In this document: piece by piece, positions 8,246 to 15,572 of the stretch
Layout of the letters: each line of letters opens with the position of its first letter
Numbering within the stretch: the first letter of the stretch is position 1
NCBI RefSeq assembly: GCF_007176755.1
Contig: NZ_BJTV01000006.1
Span: 372,001 to 436,000, forward strand
Direction of reading: 5' to 3'
DNA length: 64,000 nt
From: Streptomyces sp. 1-11
Lineage (GTDB): Bacteria; Actinomycetota; Actinomycetes; Streptomycetales; Streptomycetaceae
Made by a program: the position numbers and the translations under genes
The notes under the pieces: generated by a model
What the model was told of the DNA's origin: nothing
Seen by the model: only the letters and a program-made list of their open reading frames with translations
The model's database searches: none

Positions 8246-8731
8246 CTACTGCTGCGGGTGGTGGGCGGGGATCGGGGGCAGGTCGCCGGTCGTCTCGTAG
8301 TCGGCGAGCATGTCGATGCGGCGGATGTGACGCTCGTCACCGGAGAACGGGGTGTTGAGGAACACCTCGACGAACTTCGTCGCCTCCTCCGTGCTGTGCA
8401 TGCGCGCACCGACCGCCACCACGTTGGCGTCGTTGTGCTGGCGTCCGAGTCCGGCCGTCTCCTCGCTCCAGGCCAGCGCGGCGCGCACGCCCTTCACCTT
8501 GTTCGCGGCGATCTGCTCACCGTTGCCGGAGCCGCCGATGACGACGCCGAGGGCGCCGGGGTCGGCGGCGGTCCGCTCGGCCGCGCGCAGGCAGAAGGGC
8601 GGGTAGTCGTCCTGGGCGTCGTAGATGTGGGGCCCGCAGTCGACGGGCTCGTGCCCCGCCGCCTTGAGCCAGTCGACGAGGTGGTTCTTGAGTTCGTAGC
8701 CCGCATGGTCGGAGCCGAGATACACGCGCAT
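8246..8731 (-). CDS. rpiB: ribose-5-phosphate isomerase B
   Basis: 161 residues. It begins MRVYLGSDHAGYELK, with the conserved Asp-His that opens the sugar ring, and contains GVVIGGSGNGEQIAANK. The glutamate in SGNGEQ is the base of the actinobacterial RpiB subclass, replacing the cysteine of E. coli RpiB. It interconverts ribose-5-phosphate and ribulose-5-phosphate in the pentose phosphate pathway. It is divergent from the amino acid permease gene across about 200 bases. Confidence 0.95.
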   Translation of the reverse strand: MRVYLGSDHAGYELKNHLVDWLKAAGHEPVDCGPHIYDAQDDYPPFCLRAAERTAADPGALGVVIGGSGNGEQIAANKVKGVRAALAWSEETAGLGRQHNDANVVAVGARMHSTEEATKFVEVFLNTPFSGDERHIRRIDMLADYETTGDLPPIPAHHPQQ

Positions 8732-8816
8732 GGGTCGAGTGTGACACGGCCGTTTCGGGGCAGCAGCCGCGGGTGTGACATAGGCGGAGTGTGAATCGGA
8801 CCATAGATCCTCAAGA

Positions 8817-8849
8817 GAACCTCAAGTAACAATCCGGATTCAGAGGTTC
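8817..8849. promoter_or_regulatory. inverted repeat in the rpiB/permease divergent spacer
   Basis: GAACCTC (8817-8823) and GAGGTTC (8843-8849) are perfect arms 19 bases apart, in a relatively AT-rich part of the spacer and 86 bases before the permease start. It could be an operator or a 5'-UTR hairpin. No regulator is assignable. Confidence 0.35.
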
Positions 8850-8934
8850 CTGAATTCGTTCCCCTCGGATTCACTGGACCGGCTCGTACACCGCTCGTAC
8901 GGGCAGCTCCACCTGGCGTAAAGGAAATCCGTCC

Positions 8935-10359
8935 ATGACCCCTGGTTCGGGCCTTCAAGCGGGACTGAAAAACCGCCACCTGACGATGATCGCGATCGGT
9001 GGCGTCATCGGAGCCGGCCTCTTCGTCGGCTCCAGTACCGGTATCGCTACCGCGGGACCGGGCATCCTCCTGTCGTACGCCCTCGTCGGCACGCTCGTGG
9101 TGCTGGTGATGCGCATGCTCGGCGAGATGTCCGCCGCCAACCCCACCTCCGGTTCGTTCTCCGCGCACGCCGACCGCGCGCTGGGACCGTGGGCCGGCTT
9201 CTCCATCGGCTGGCTCTACTGGTTCTTCTGGGTCGTCGTGCTGGCCGTGGAGGCCACCGCCGGCGCGAAGATCCTCGAAGGCTGGATACCGGCCGTGCCG
9301 CAATGGGGCTGGGCGCTCATCGTGATGACCGTCCTGACCGCGACCAACCTCATCTCCGTCGGTTCCTACGGCGAATTCGAGTTCTGGTTCGCCGGCATCA
9401 AGGTCGTGGCGATCGGCGCGTTCATCGTCATCGGCCTGCTGGCCGTGTTCGGCGTGCTGCCGGGCGCGCACACCGACAAGGCGAGCTTCGCCAACCTCAC
9501 CTCGCACGGCGGCTTCCTGCCGCACGGCCCGGGCTCGATCCTCACGGGTGTGCTGCTGGTCGTCTTCTCCTTCATGGGCAGCGAGATCGCCACCCTGGCG
9601 GCCGGCGAGTCGGAGGATCCGCAGCGCGCCGTCACCAAGTCCACCAACAGCATCATCTGGCGTATCGGCGTCTTCTACCTGGGCTCGATCCTGATCGTCG
9701 TCACCCTGCTGCCGTGGAACGACCCGGCCATCGAGAAGGACGGCTCGTACGTCGCCGCCCTCGGCTCCCTCGGCATCCCGCACGCCGGGCAGTTCATGAA
9801 CTTCATCGTGCTGACGTCGGTGCTGTCCTGCCTGAACTCCGGTCTGTACACGGCCTCCCGGATGGCCTTCTCGCTCGGCCAGCGCGGTGACGCGCCCAAG
9901 GCGTTCGCGCGGACCACGTCCCGCGGTGTGCCGCGGACCGCGATCCTGGCGTCCGTGGCCTTCGGCTTCGTCGCCGTCTTCTTCAACTACAAGTTCCCGG
10001 ACACGGTCTTCCTCTTCCTGCTCAACTCCAGTGGCGCGGTCGCCCTGTTCGTGTGGCTGGCGATCTGCTTCTCGCAGCTGCGCATGCGGCGGATCATCCA
10101 GCGTGAGGCGCCGGAGAAGCTCGTCGTGAAGATGTGGCTGTACCCGTACCTGACCTGGGCGACGGCCGCGCTGATCATCGGCGTCTTCTGCTACATGCTG
10201 ACCGACACCGAGGGCGAGAGCAGCGGCCGGACGACCGTGGAGCTCTCCCTGCTGGTGGCCGCCCTCGTGATCGCGGCCTCGCTGGTCAAGCAGAAGATCG
10301 CGGGCCGCCGGCCGGCCGCGCCCGTGGACGACGCGGCGGAGAAGGTGTCCGTCGGCTGA
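8935..10359 (+). CDS. amino acid permease, APC superfamily (AAT/GabP type)
   Basis: 474 residues with about 12 membrane segments. The N-terminus LKNRHLTMIAIGGVIGAGLFVGSS is the glycine-rich first helix that binds the amino acid backbone in GabP/AnsP-type carriers. VMRMLGEMSAANPTSGSFS follows, with the consensus REAP-type segment at the C-terminal side (IQREAPEKLVVKMWLYPYLTW). Proton-coupled uptake of an amino acid or gamma-aminobutyrate is likely; specificity cannot be read. ATG 8935 has AAAGGA upstream. A clear paralogue lies at 17930-19312. A bidirectional terminator separates this gene from bioY. Confidence 0.92.
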   Translation: MTPGSGLQAGLKNRHLTMIAIGGVIGAGLFVGSSTGIATAGPGILLSYALVGTLVVLVMRMLGEMSAANPTSGSFSAHADRALGPWAGFSIGWLYWFFWVVVLAVEATAGAKILEGWIPAVPQWGWALIVMTVLTATNLISVGSYGEFEFWFAGIKVVAIGAFIVIGLLAVFGVLPGAHTDKASFANLTSHGGFLPHGPGSILTGVLLVVFSFMGSEIATLAAGESEDPQRAVTKSTNSIIWRIGVFYLGSILIVVTLLPWNDPAIEKDGSYVAALGSLGIPHAGQFMNFIVLTSVLSCLNSGLYTASRMAFSLGQRGDAPKAFARTTSRGVPRTAILASVAFGFVAVFFNYKFPDTVFLFLLNSSGAVALFVWLAICFSQLRMRRIIQREAPEKLVVKMWLYPYLTWATAALIIGVFCYMLTDTEGESSGRTTVELSLLVAALVIAASLVKQKIAGRRPAAPVDDAAEKVSVG

Positions 10360-10375
10360 CCCGCCGGCACCCGGC

Positions 10376-10421
10376 ACGGCGAAGGGGAGGGAGTCCCGCG
10401 GGACTCCCTCCCCTTCGCCGT
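10376..10421. terminator. bidirectional hairpin terminator between the permease gene and bioY
   Basis: Near-perfect palindrome: 10376-10397 pairs with 10400-10421 (22 bp) with only two bases between the arms. It sits 17 bases beyond the permease stop and 48 bases beyond the convergent bioY stop. Confidence 0.85.
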
Positions 10422-10468
10422 TCGCGGGTCCGGCCGCGGCGTGCGCGGCCGGCCGGACCCGCGGGGTG

Positions 10469-11050
10469 TCAGCGCCTGCCGGTGAGCTTCCAGGCGGCGG
10501 GCAGCGCGCCCATCGCGAGCGCCGCCTTCAGGGCGTCGCCGATCAGGAACGGGGTGAGACCGGCGGCGACGGCCTGGGAGAGGGACAGGTGGGCGGCCAG
10601 GGCCAGGTACGGCACGCCGACCGCGTAGATGACCGCCTCGCCGAGGATCATGGTGCCCGCCATGCGCAGCGGGGAGCGGTCGGCGCCGCGGCGGGCCAGG
10701 GCGCCGACGGCGGCGGAGGCGAGCAGCATGCCGAGGACGTAGCCGAAGGAGACGGCGCCGGCGCCGGAGCCGCCTTCGGCGAACCACGGCACGCCGGCCA
10801 CGCCGGCGACGGCGTACAGGGCGAGGGAGAGGAAGCCGCGGCGGGCGCCGAGGGCGGTGCCGACGAGCAGCGCGGCGAAGGTCTGGCCGGTCACCGGCAC
10901 CGGGGAGCCGGGCACGGGCACCGCGATCTGGGCCGCGAGGCCGGTGAGCACGGCGCCGCCGAGCACCAGCGCGATGTCGCGGGTCCGCGACGCGGGCAGC
11001 AGGTCGGCGAGGACTCGACCGGGACGGGCGGTTGCGGTGGCGGTGCTCAT
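10469..11050 (-). CDS. bioY: BioY-family biotin transporter (substrate-binding S-component)
   Basis: 193 residues with about six membrane helices. Typical BioY segments are visible: the early IAVPVPGSPVPVTGQTFAALL stretch, ALYAVAGVAGVPWFAEGG, and YVLGMLLASAAVGALA. BioY captures biotin and works alone or with an energy-coupling module; no bioM/bioN genes are adjacent. ATG 11050 has GGAG upstream and is preferred over ATG 11086. It is transcribed away from the ROK gene. Confidence 0.9.
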   Translation of the reverse strand: MSTATATARPGRVLADLLPASRTRDIALVLGGAVLTGLAAQIAVPVPGSPVPVTGQTFAALLVGTALGARRGFLSLALYAVAGVAGVPWFAEGGSGAGAVSFGYVLGMLLASAAVGALARRGADRSPLRMAGTMILGEAVIYAVGVPYLALAAHLSLSQAVAAGLTPFLIGDALKAALAMGALPAAWKLTGRR

Positions 11051-11321
11051 GGGGGACTCCGCGTGGGACGAGGGCAGACGGGACACCGCGACGCTATCCC
11101 GGCGGCCGCGCGGTGATCACCGTCAGCGCCCGACAAAGGGGGGAACAAAGGCTTGGTGGGCTCCCGACAAAGGTTGGCGGTTACACCCGGTACGGCGTGA
11201 CAACGGTCACTGAGGCGGGGATGCGCAGCTCACCCGGGGGGCCGCCGGCGGCGCTGTGGAAGCCCGCCGATGAACCCCAGTGGTCTGGTCGGATTCCCCC
11301 TTCCTGTCCTACGCTTCCGGC
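11051..11321. other. divergent promoter region between bioY and the sulfur-linked ROK gene
   Basis: Contains two direct copies of CCGACAAAGG (at about 11130 and 11164), 34 bases apart, and the inverted repeat GTGAC-AACG-GTCAC at 11197-11210. TACGCT at 11310-11315 is a good -10 for the leader peptide starting at 11322. I cannot assign the repeats to a known regulator. Confidence 0.45.
11310..11315 (+). promoter_or_regulatory. predicted -10 box for a leaderless leader-peptide transcript
   Basis: TACGCT matches TANNNT and ends six bases before ATG 11322, so transcription would start at or next to the A of the start codon. The -35 region (about 11286-11291, TGGTCG) is weak. Confidence 0.45.
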
Positions 11322-11408
11322 ATGGTCGCCCAGGCCCGGTACCTCACCTCGCGTCGCTACGTCGACCTGCGACGCCAGGGCACGGCCACCTGTCGCCGTC
11401 CGGGGTAG
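11322..11408 (+). CDS. putative leader peptide of the actinobacterial sulfur-metabolism type
   Basis: 28 residues starting MVAQAR, with the core LTSRRYVDLRR and the end TATCRRPG. The pattern S-R-[RH]-[YH]-V-D-L-x-R followed near the end by a Cys is the one I know from short leader peptides placed before sulfur-related transporter and biosynthesis genes in Streptomyces. There is no Shine-Dalgarno, and a -10 box ends six bases before the ATG, so it should be leaderless. It stops 64 bases before the ROK regulator. Translation through the Cys/Arg codons could report aminoacyl-tRNA supply. Confidence 0.7.
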   Translation: MVAQARYLTSRRYVDLRRQGTATCRRPG

Positions 11409-11472
11409 GGGCGCGCCCGGCGCGCCCTCGCCTTCCGAGACGTGTCGGCCCCGTTCCCGAGGACGGTCCCCC

Positions 11473-12672
11473 ATGCCCCGTACCGCGGCATCCACCCTTG
11501 TCTCCCCCGTTCCCCGCGCCGCCGACAGCGACCGGCGGCGCACGAGTGCCAGTGTCGTGCTGCGGTCCGTGCTGGAGCACGGGCCGGTGGCCCGCAGCAC
11601 CGTCGCCCGGCTGACCGGGCTGTCGCCGGCGGCCGTGACCGAGCACTGCGCCCGGCTCGCCGCGCTCGGGCTGCTCCGCGAGGAGGCGGCGCCGCGCCGC
11701 TCGAACGGCGTGGGCCGGCCGCACGTCCCCGTCGACCTCGACACCGGGCGGTTCGTGGTCGGCGGGGTGCACGTGGCCGTGCCGTACACCACCGTCGCGC
11801 TGCTGGACCTGCGGGGCCGGGTGGTGGCCCGGCGCGAGCTGAAGCACGAACGGCCGGACGCGGGCCGGGTGCTGGCCCGGGCCGCCGAGGGGCTCGCGGC
11901 GCTGCTCGCGCGGGCGCCGGGCCGCCGGCCGCTGGGGGTCGGGGTCGCCGCCGGCGGCTGGGTGGACCGGGACTCGGGCACCGTCGTCGAGCACGAGCTG
12001 CTGGGCTGGCGCGAGGTGCCGGTGCGGGAGGTGCTCGAGGACCGCACCGGCCTGCCGGTCCACGTCGACGGGCACGCGCGGGCGCTGGTCGGCGGTGAGC
12101 GGCTGTTCGGGCGGGCCCGGGGCAGCCGCAGCGTGCTGCACCTGTTCGTCGGCAACATGGTCGACGCGGCGTTCGCCACCAACGACGAGGTGCACCACGG
12201 GCCGCGCTCCCAGGCGGGTGCGATCGCCCACCTCCCGGTGCCCGGCGGCACCGAGCCGTGCGGCTGCGGCCGTACGGGCTGCCTGCAGGCCGAGTTGAGC
12301 GAGCGCACGCTGTGCCGGCGGGCCAGGGCGGCCGGGGTGGCCGACTCGGACAACCCGATGCACGTGGTGGCCGCGGCGGCGGCCGGTGACGCGGTGGCCC
12401 GGCGGCTGCTGGTGGAGCGGGCGCGGGCGACCGGGCGGGCGGCCGGGCTGCTGCTGGACGTGCTCAACCCGGAGACGGTCGTGGTGACCGAGGTGGGCGC
12501 CATGCGCTTCGACGACTGCCTGAGCGCGCTGCGGGAAGCGGCCGGAAAACGGCGCGCGGCGTCCGTGCTGCCTACGAGTTTCCCGGACTCGGTGCTGGCG
12601 GTGGCGGGTGGCTCGGTGATGCTGGACGTGCTGTTCCGGGATCCGCTGAGCGTGCCACCTGAGGCTATTTAA
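11473..12672 (+). CDS. ROK-family transcriptional regulator, likely of the sulfonate operon
   Basis: 399 residues from ATG 11473; the open frame extends further upstream but without coding character. An N-terminal winged helix (VLEHGPVARSTVARLTGLSPAAVTEHCARLAALGLL) is followed by a ROK fold with VGVAAGGW and the zinc/ROK signature CGCGRTGCLQAE. ROK regulators usually answer to sugars or sugar phosphates. The ATP site looks degenerate (VGGVHVAVPYTT rather than DxGGT), so it is a sensor and not a kinase. Its position between two Cys leader peptides and ahead of a sulfonate operon suggests control of that operon; the ligand is unknown. Confidence 0.85.
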   Translation: MPRTAASTLVSPVPRAADSDRRRTSASVVLRSVLEHGPVARSTVARLTGLSPAAVTEHCARLAALGLLREEAAPRRSNGVGRPHVPVDLDTGRFVVGGVHVAVPYTTVALLDLRGRVVARRELKHERPDAGRVLARAAEGLAALLARAPGRRPLGVGVAAGGWVDRDSGTVVEHELLGWREVPVREVLEDRTGLPVHVDGHARALVGGERLFGRARGSRSVLHLFVGNMVDAAFATNDEVHHGPRSQAGAIAHLPVPGGTEPCGCGRTGCLQAELSERTLCRRARAAGVADSDNPMHVVAAAAAGDAVARRLLVERARATGRAAGLLLDVLNPETVVVTEVGAMRFDDCLSALREAAGKRRAASVLPTSFPDSVLAVAGGSVMLDVLFRDPLSVPPEAI

Positions 12673-12689
12673 TTCAGAAACTCGGAATG

Positions 12690-12719
12690 TTGACAGGGAA
12701 CCGCGACGGCCGCGAACAT
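12690..12719 (+). promoter_or_regulatory. promoter of the sulfonate operon and its Cys leader peptide
   Basis: A consensus TTGACA (12690-12695), 18 bases, then GAACAT (12714-12719). The predicted start falls at about 12726-12727, on or beside the second in-frame ATG of the leader peptide, which would make that peptide leaderless. The promoter begins 18 bases after the ROK stop, so the transporter operon is not dependent on read-through. Confidence 0.6.
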
Positions 12720-12726
12720 GCTGGTC

Positions 12727-12765
12727 ATGAACCCGCTCACGAGCTGTCGCACCCACTGTTGCTGA
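12727..12765 (+). CDS. Cys-rich leader peptide, probable cysteine-responsive attenuator
   Basis: 12 residues, MNPLTSCRTHCC, with three Cys in the last six codons, two adjacent to the stop. An in-frame ATG nine bases earlier (12718) would give MLVMNPLTSCRTHCC, but the promoter spacing favours a leaderless start at 12727. Poly-Cys leaderless peptides are described in mycobacteria as cysteine-responsive attenuators of sulfur genes. This one sits 185 bases ahead of a sulfonate ABC operon. Stalling at Cys codons when cysteine is scarce would be the signal. I see no single dominant terminator hairpin, so the downstream mechanism is open. Confidence 0.65.
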   Translation: MNPLTSCRTHCC

Positions 12766-12868
12766 CACGTTGCCGCGCATGAAGCGCGTGTTTCCGTCTG
12801 CGTGAGTTCTCTTTCACAAAGCTCTTCCCTGAGCTTTTCCTCCGGCTTTCCGCCGGTCATTGCGCGTG

Positions 12869-12928
12869 TCTTCCCGTCGGCTTTCCCGTCTGCCTTCCCG
12901 TCCGCTTTCCCGCCTGCCTTCCCGCTGT
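12869..12928. repeat. 12-bp tandem repeat, five copies, in the sulfonate operon leader
   Basis: Five consecutive 12-base units beginning at 12869, 12881, 12893, 12905 and 12917, all variants of CTTTCCCGTCTG, alternating CTTTCCCG and CCTTCCCG starts. On the RNA this is a pyrimidine-rich, largely unstructured tract between the leader peptide and the first ribosome site. Its complement is GGGAAAG-like, so it could mask Shine-Dalgarno sequences. Confidence 0.8.
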
Positions 12929-12949
12929 GCGTACCCAGGGAGTCCTCCC

Positions 12950-14017
12950 ATGTCTGCTCCGCCTGTCACCGGTCTCGACCGCCGTCTGTTCCTGACCTCA
13001 CTGCTCGGCGCGTCCGCCGCCGTCGCGGGTCTCGGCGGCTGCGCGGGCGGCAGCGCCGCCGCCGACACCGAGGGCGCCCTCACCCGCCCCCTCGCGGCCG
13101 AGGTCCCGGCCGGCACCAGCCTGAAGATCTCCTCCTACCAGAACGTCCAGCAGCTCCAGTTCAAGCTGGCCAAGCTGCCCGCGCTGCCCTTCGAGGTGTC
13201 CGACTGGCTGAACATCGGGGCCGGCCCGGACGTCATCAACGCCTTCCGCGCCAAGTCCCTGGACCTCGCCAACAACGCGGGCATCCCGCCGATCCAGGCG
13301 CACTACCAGGGTTTCGACGCGCGCATCGTGGCGATCGACGTGACCCGCAAGCCGAACTACCTCTTCGCCACCAAGCCCGGCAGCGACATCCGCACGGTCG
13401 GGGACTTCCGCGGCAGGAGGCTCGCGTTCTCGCAGGGCCAGGCCCAGGGGGTCGTGCTGCTGCGGGCGCTGAAGAAGGCGGGCCTGAGGTACGACCATGT
13501 GACGCTGGTCCCGCTGACCAGCAACCAGTTCCTGACCGCCCTGCAGTCCGGTCAGGTCGACGTGGCCCCGCTCGGCAACAGCCAGGCGCCCGCCTATCTC
13601 AAGCAGTACGGCGGCAAGGGCGCCCGCGTCATCAGGACCGACGTGGTCGACCTGCTCAACCTGCTGTGGGCGCCGCGGTCCGTGCTCGCCGACCCGGCCA
13701 AGGCCGCCGCGGTCGCCGCGTACATCCCGCAGTGGGCCAAGGGCCAGGTGTGGAGTTACGAGCACCCTCGCGTGTGGGAGGAGGAGTTCTACGTCAAGAC
13801 GCAGAACCTGACCCCCGACCAGGCTATGTCCATCACCGCACTCGCCAACAAGCCGCTGTTCCCGCCCAGTTGGGGCGAGGCGATCAGGTGGGAGCAGGAG
13901 ACGGCCGACCTGCTCGCCGAGGGCGGGTTCGTCAAGGGGTTCGACGTCTCCTCGCTCTTCGACCACCGCTTCGAGGCCATCGCCGCCAGGGCCGTGCCGG
14001 CGGAGTACCGGAGGTGA
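12950..14017 (+). CDS. ABC transporter substrate-binding lipoprotein, aliphatic sulfonate/SsuA type
   Basis: 355 residues. The export signal has a twin-arginine pair (DRRLFLTS) and a lipobox ending LGGC at Cys31. The mature part has the NMT1/SsuA-type order: SYQNVQQLQ, GPDVINAFRAKSLDLANNAG, then RRLAFSQGQAQGVVLLRALKKAGL and VDVAPLGNSQAP. It would capture an alkanesulfonate or sulfate ester outside the cell. ATG 12950 has GGGAG seven bases away. It is the first gene of a five-gene operon behind a Cys leader peptide. Confidence 0.88.
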   Translation: MSAPPVTGLDRRLFLTSLLGASAAVAGLGGCAGGSAAADTEGALTRPLAAEVPAGTSLKISSYQNVQQLQFKLAKLPALPFEVSDWLNIGAGPDVINAFRAKSLDLANNAGIPPIQAHYQGFDARIVAIDVTRKPNYLFATKPGSDIRTVGDFRGRRLAFSQGQAQGVVLLRALKKAGLRYDHVTLVPLTSNQFLTALQSGQVDVAPLGNSQAPAYLKQYGGKGARVIRTDVVDLLNLLWAPRSVLADPAKAAAVAAYIPQWAKGQVWSYEHPRVWEEEFYVKTQNLTPDQAMSITALANKPLFPPSWGEAIRWEQETADLLAEGGFVKGFDVSSLFDHRFEAIAARAVPAEYRR

Positions 14018-14022
14018 GCGCC

Positions 14023-14862
14023 GTGACCACGACCACGACCGCCGTGGCGGCGCCCGCCGCCCCGGAACCACCCCAGGTCCGCCGGCGCCGGCGGCTCTCC
14101 CCCGGGCGCCGGCTGCCCGCGGCCCGGCTCGCCGGCCCGCTCGCCGTGCTCGCCCTGTGGGCCGCCGCCTCGGCCGCCGGCGCCCTCGACCCCGGCGCGG
14201 TACCGGCGCCCTGGACGGTGCTGCGGACCGCCGGCCGCCTGTGGACCGACGGCACGCTGCCCACGGACGTGCTCACCTCGCTCCGGCGGGCCGCCTACGG
14301 CTTCGCGATCGGCCTGACCGCCGGTGTGCTGCTCGCGCTGGTCTCCGGGCTCAGCCGGGCCGGTGAGGCGCTGATCGACGGGACCGTGCAGCTCAACCGG
14401 GCGATCCCGACCCTCGGCCTGATCCCGCTGTTCATCCTCTGGCTGGGCATCGGCGAGACCTTCAAGATCGCCGTCATCGCGATCGTCGTCTACATCCCCA
14501 TCTACCTGAACACGCATGCCGCGCTGTCCGGCATCGACAGCCGGTTCGTCGAACTCGCCGAGGTGCAGGGCCTGTCGAGGGCCGCCTTCGTACGGCGGGT
14601 GGTGATCCCCGGGGCGCTGCCCGGATTCTTCGTGGGACTCAGGCTCGGCGTCACCGGCTCCTGGCTCGGCCTGGTGGTCCTGGAGCAGATCAACGCCACC
14701 AGCGGCCTCGGCTACCTGATGTTCCAGGCGCAGAACTACGGCCAGAGCGACGTCATCCTGGTCGGCCTGCTGATCTACGGCGTCTTCGGCCTGGTCTCCG
14801 ACAGCGTGGTCCGCCTCATGGAACGGAGGGTGCTGTCGTGGCGCCGCACACTGAGCAACTGA
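14023..14862 (+). CDS. ABC transporter permease, SsuC/TauC type
   Basis: 279 residues with six predicted helices after a Pro/Arg-rich N-terminus. The EAA loop reads VELAEVQGLSRAAFVRRVVIPGALP, which docks on the ATPase. GTG 14023 follows GGAGG at good spacing; the alternative GTG 14014 would overlap the preceding stop by four bases. The last 25 bases overlap the ATPase gene. It would pass sulfonate through the membrane with the neighbouring binding protein and ATPase. Confidence 0.92.
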   Translation: MTTTTTAVAAPAAPEPPQVRRRRRLSPGRRLPAARLAGPLAVLALWAAASAAGALDPGAVPAPWTVLRTAGRLWTDGTLPTDVLTSLRRAAYGFAIGLTAGVLLALVSGLSRAGEALIDGTVQLNRAIPTLGLIPLFILWLGIGETFKIAVIAIVVYIPIYLNTHAALSGIDSRFVELAEVQGLSRAAFVRRVVIPGALPGFFVGLRLGVTGSWLGLVVLEQINATSGLGYLMFQAQNYGQSDVILVGLLIYGVFGLVSDSVVRLMERRVLSWRRTLSN

Positions 14863-15572
14863 CCCGGCCCGCGGTACGGCTGCGGGGCCTGACCCGTTCC
14901 TTCGGCGGCCGCACGGTCCTCGACGGCATCGACCTCGATCTGCCCGCCGGCCAGTTCACGGCTCTGCTCGGGCACAGCGGCTCGGGCAAGTCCACGCTGC
15001 TGCGGGCCGTCGCCGGACTCGATCACGGGGTCGCCGGCAGCGGACGGCTCAGCGCCCCCGAGCGGGTGTCGGTGGTCTTCCAGGACTCCCGGCTGCTGCC
15101 CTGGGCGCGGGTGCTGGACAACGTCCTGCTCGGCGCCGAGGGCAAGGACGCCGGGCGGCGCGGCCGGGCCGCCCTGGAGGAGGTGGGTCTCGGCGGCCGC
15201 GAGCGGGCCTGGCCGGGCGAGCTGTCCGGCGGCGAGGCGCAGCGCGCCGCGCTCGCCCGCTCCCTGGTCCGCGAGCCCGAACTGCTGCTGGCGGACGAGC
15301 CGTTCGGCGCGCTGGACGCGCTGACCCGGATCAGGATGCACAACCTGCTGCGGGAGCTGTGGAAGCGGCACCGGCCCTCGGTGCTGCTCGTCACCCACGA
15401 CGTGGACGAGGCGATCGTGCTCGCCGACCGGGTCCTCGTCCTGGACCGGGGCCGCATCGGCCTCGACCTGACCATCGACCACCCCCACCCGCGCTCCTAC
15501 CGGGAGCCGGTGCTGGGCGAGTACCGCGAGCGGCTGCTGGCCGCGCTCGGTGTCACGGAGGACCACCAGTGA
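14838..15572 (+). CDS. ABC transporter ATPase, SsuB/TauB type
   Basis: 244 residues. Walker A is GHSGSGKST, the signature LSGGEAQRAALARSL, Walker B LLLADEPFGALDALTR, and the switch His lies in VTHDVDEA. GTG 14838 follows GGAGGG inside the permease gene. Its stop overlaps the start of the flavin monooxygenase gene (GTGA at 15569-15572). Size and loops fit the nitrate/sulfonate/taurine importer ATPases. Confidence 0.93.
   Translation: MAPHTEQLTRPAVRLRGLTRSFGGRTVLDGIDLDLPAGQFTALLGHSGSGKSTLLRAVAGLDHGVAGSGRLSAPERVSVVFQDSRLLPWARVLDNVLLGAEGKDAGRRGRAALEEVGLGGRERAWPGELSGGEAQRAALARSLVREPELLLADEPFGALDALTRIRMHNLLRELWKRHRPSVLLVTHDVDEAIVLADRVLVLDRGRIGLDLTIDHPHPRSYREPVLGEYRERLLAALGVTEDHQ

Noticed and set aside
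8494..10377. 627-codon minus-strand frame across the permease gene and rpiB
   Set aside because: The downstream part is the out-of-frame shadow of rpiB and the rest lies opposite an obvious permease.
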